Positions 63,308-64,000 of a stretch of DNA of 64,000 nucleotides are shown one piece after another. The notes below the pieces were generated by a model. That model did not search any database. It saw nothing but the letters and a program-made list of their open reading frames with translations, and was not told the DNA's origin. The position numbers were made by a program, and so were the translations under genes. The stretch covers positions 186,001 to 250,000 of the forward strand of contig QVIN01000007.1 of NCBI GenBank assembly GCA_003416985.1, given 5' to 3'. This DNA comes from Duganella sp. BJB480. Lineage in GTDB: Bacteria > Pseudomonadota > Gammaproteobacteria > Burkholderiales > Burkholderiaceae_D. How positions within the stretch are numbered: the first letter of the stretch is position 1; every line of letters starts with the position of its first letter.

Positions 63308-64000
63308 GAGGCCAGCAGCTCGCGCGCGTGCTTGCGGGTGGTGGCGGTGATTTCAAGGCCGCCCAGCATGCGCGCCACTTCCTCGACGCGGGCCTTGGCG
63401 TCCAGCACGTCGATGCGCGAGGCGGTCTTGCCGTTTTCCAGCGTGCCCTTGGCCACCTGGAAGTGCTGGCCGGCCTGGCTGGCCACCTGCGGCAAGTGCG
63501 TCACGCACAGCACCTGGCGCTCCTGGCCCAGGCGGCGCAGCAGGCGCCCCACCACTTCGGCCACGCCGCCGCCGATGCCGCTGTCGACTTCATCGAAGAT
63601 CAGCGTCGGCGTGGTGGTGGCGTTCGAGGTGATCACGGAAATGGCCAGCGAGATGCGCGCCAGCTCGCCGCCCGACGCCACCTTGGCCAGCGAGCGAGGC
63701 GCCACGCCGGCATGGCCGGCCACCAGGAACTCGACCTGCTCCAGCCCATGCGCGCCAGGCTCGCCGGGGTTGAGCGCGACCTCGAAACGGCCGCCCGTCA
63801 TGTTCAGTTCCTGCATCGCCTTGGTGACGGCGTCGCTCAGCTGGCGGGCCGCCGTGGCGCGCGTGGCGGACAGGCACCGCGCCTGCTCCATGTACGCGGC
63901 CTTGAGTTTTTCCTCCTGCTTGCGCAAGCCGTCGATGTCGCTGGCGTCGGCGATTTGCGACAGGCGCTCGGCCAGCTTGGCATGCTCCTCCGGCAGCTGC
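63304..64000 (-). CDS. recN: DNA repair protein RecN, C-terminal part (cut by the window end)
   Basis: Only the last 232 codons are present; the frame is open to the window edge. The end of the coiled coil is followed by the C-terminal ATPase lobe of an SMC-like protein: signature LAKVASGGELARISLAI, Walker B PTLIFDEVDSGIGGGVAEVVG, and QVLCVTHLPQVASQAGQHFQV. RecN acts at double-strand breaks with RecA. Confidence 0.96.
   Translation of the reverse strand, partial: QLPEEHAKLAERLSQIADASDIDGLRKQEEKLKAAYMEQARCLSATRATAARQLSDAVTKAMQELNMTGGRFEVALNPGEPGAHGLEQVEFLVAGHAGVAPRSLAKVASGGELARISLAISVITSNATTTPTLIFDEVDSGIGGGVAEVVGRLLRRLGQERQVLCVTHLPQVASQAGQHFQVAKGTLENGKTASRIDVLDAKARVEEVARMLGGLEITATTRKHARELLAS

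Overview
The window looks like a GC-rich betaproteobacterial chromosome, most likely Burkholderiales, family Oxalobacteraceae (Massilia/Duganella-like). This is inferred from gene content and order (hda, HAD hydrolase, pcnB, folK, panB; recN, hemH, grpE, dnaK, dnaJ), the style of the TonB-dependent receptor, and codon use. I saw no rRNA, tRNA, CRISPR array or intact insertion sequence. No database search was run.

Layout. 1-2.95 kb: end of a sensor kinase, then a two-subunit sodium:solute symporter. 3.0-7.0 kb: two tandem secreted S9 peptidases. 7.07-8.6 kb: a PPi-type phosphofructokinase and a small secreted protein. 9.1-16.1 kb: a visibly more AT-rich glycan locus (TonB receptor, flavin halogenase, GH30, GH43). 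It abuts an orphan MntA antitoxin whose HepT toxin survives only as an N-terminal stub. 16.5-24.5 kb: housekeeping genes (NPP phosphodiesterase, purM, AI-2E permease, hda, pcnB, folK, panB), ending in an orphan YefM antitoxin. 24.8-41.1 kb: polyamine catabolism and uptake: a seven-gene puu/spu operon, a divergent MocR regulator with an MFS exporter, potGHI, and a second puuA. It holds four glutamine-synthetase-fold enzymes, but no puuB or potF is present.

41.1-55.8 kb is a complete nitrate assimilation block: narK-nirB-nirD-nasB-nasA and nrtA-nrtB-nrtC-(PilJ-type protein)-cobA, plus the ANTAR antiterminator gene nasT. Both operons carry the same control architecture. Each has a sigma-54 -24/-12 promoter, then a leader with two hexaloop hairpins (A at loop position 1, G at position 4), then an intrinsic terminator just before the first gene. 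That is the signature of ANTAR-controlled antitermination. The usual NasT partner NasS is not in the window. Instead the nrt operon encodes a soluble protein with a PilJ/NarX-like P-box and a chemoreceptor-like tip. I propose it as the nitrate sensor of a split system; this is the most interesting hypothesis here.

55.9-64 kb: beta-carbonic anhydrase, then dnaJ, dnaK and grpE with two clear sigma-32 promoters, hemH, a polysaccharide deacetylase, a small DUF3592-like membrane protein and the C-terminal part of recN.
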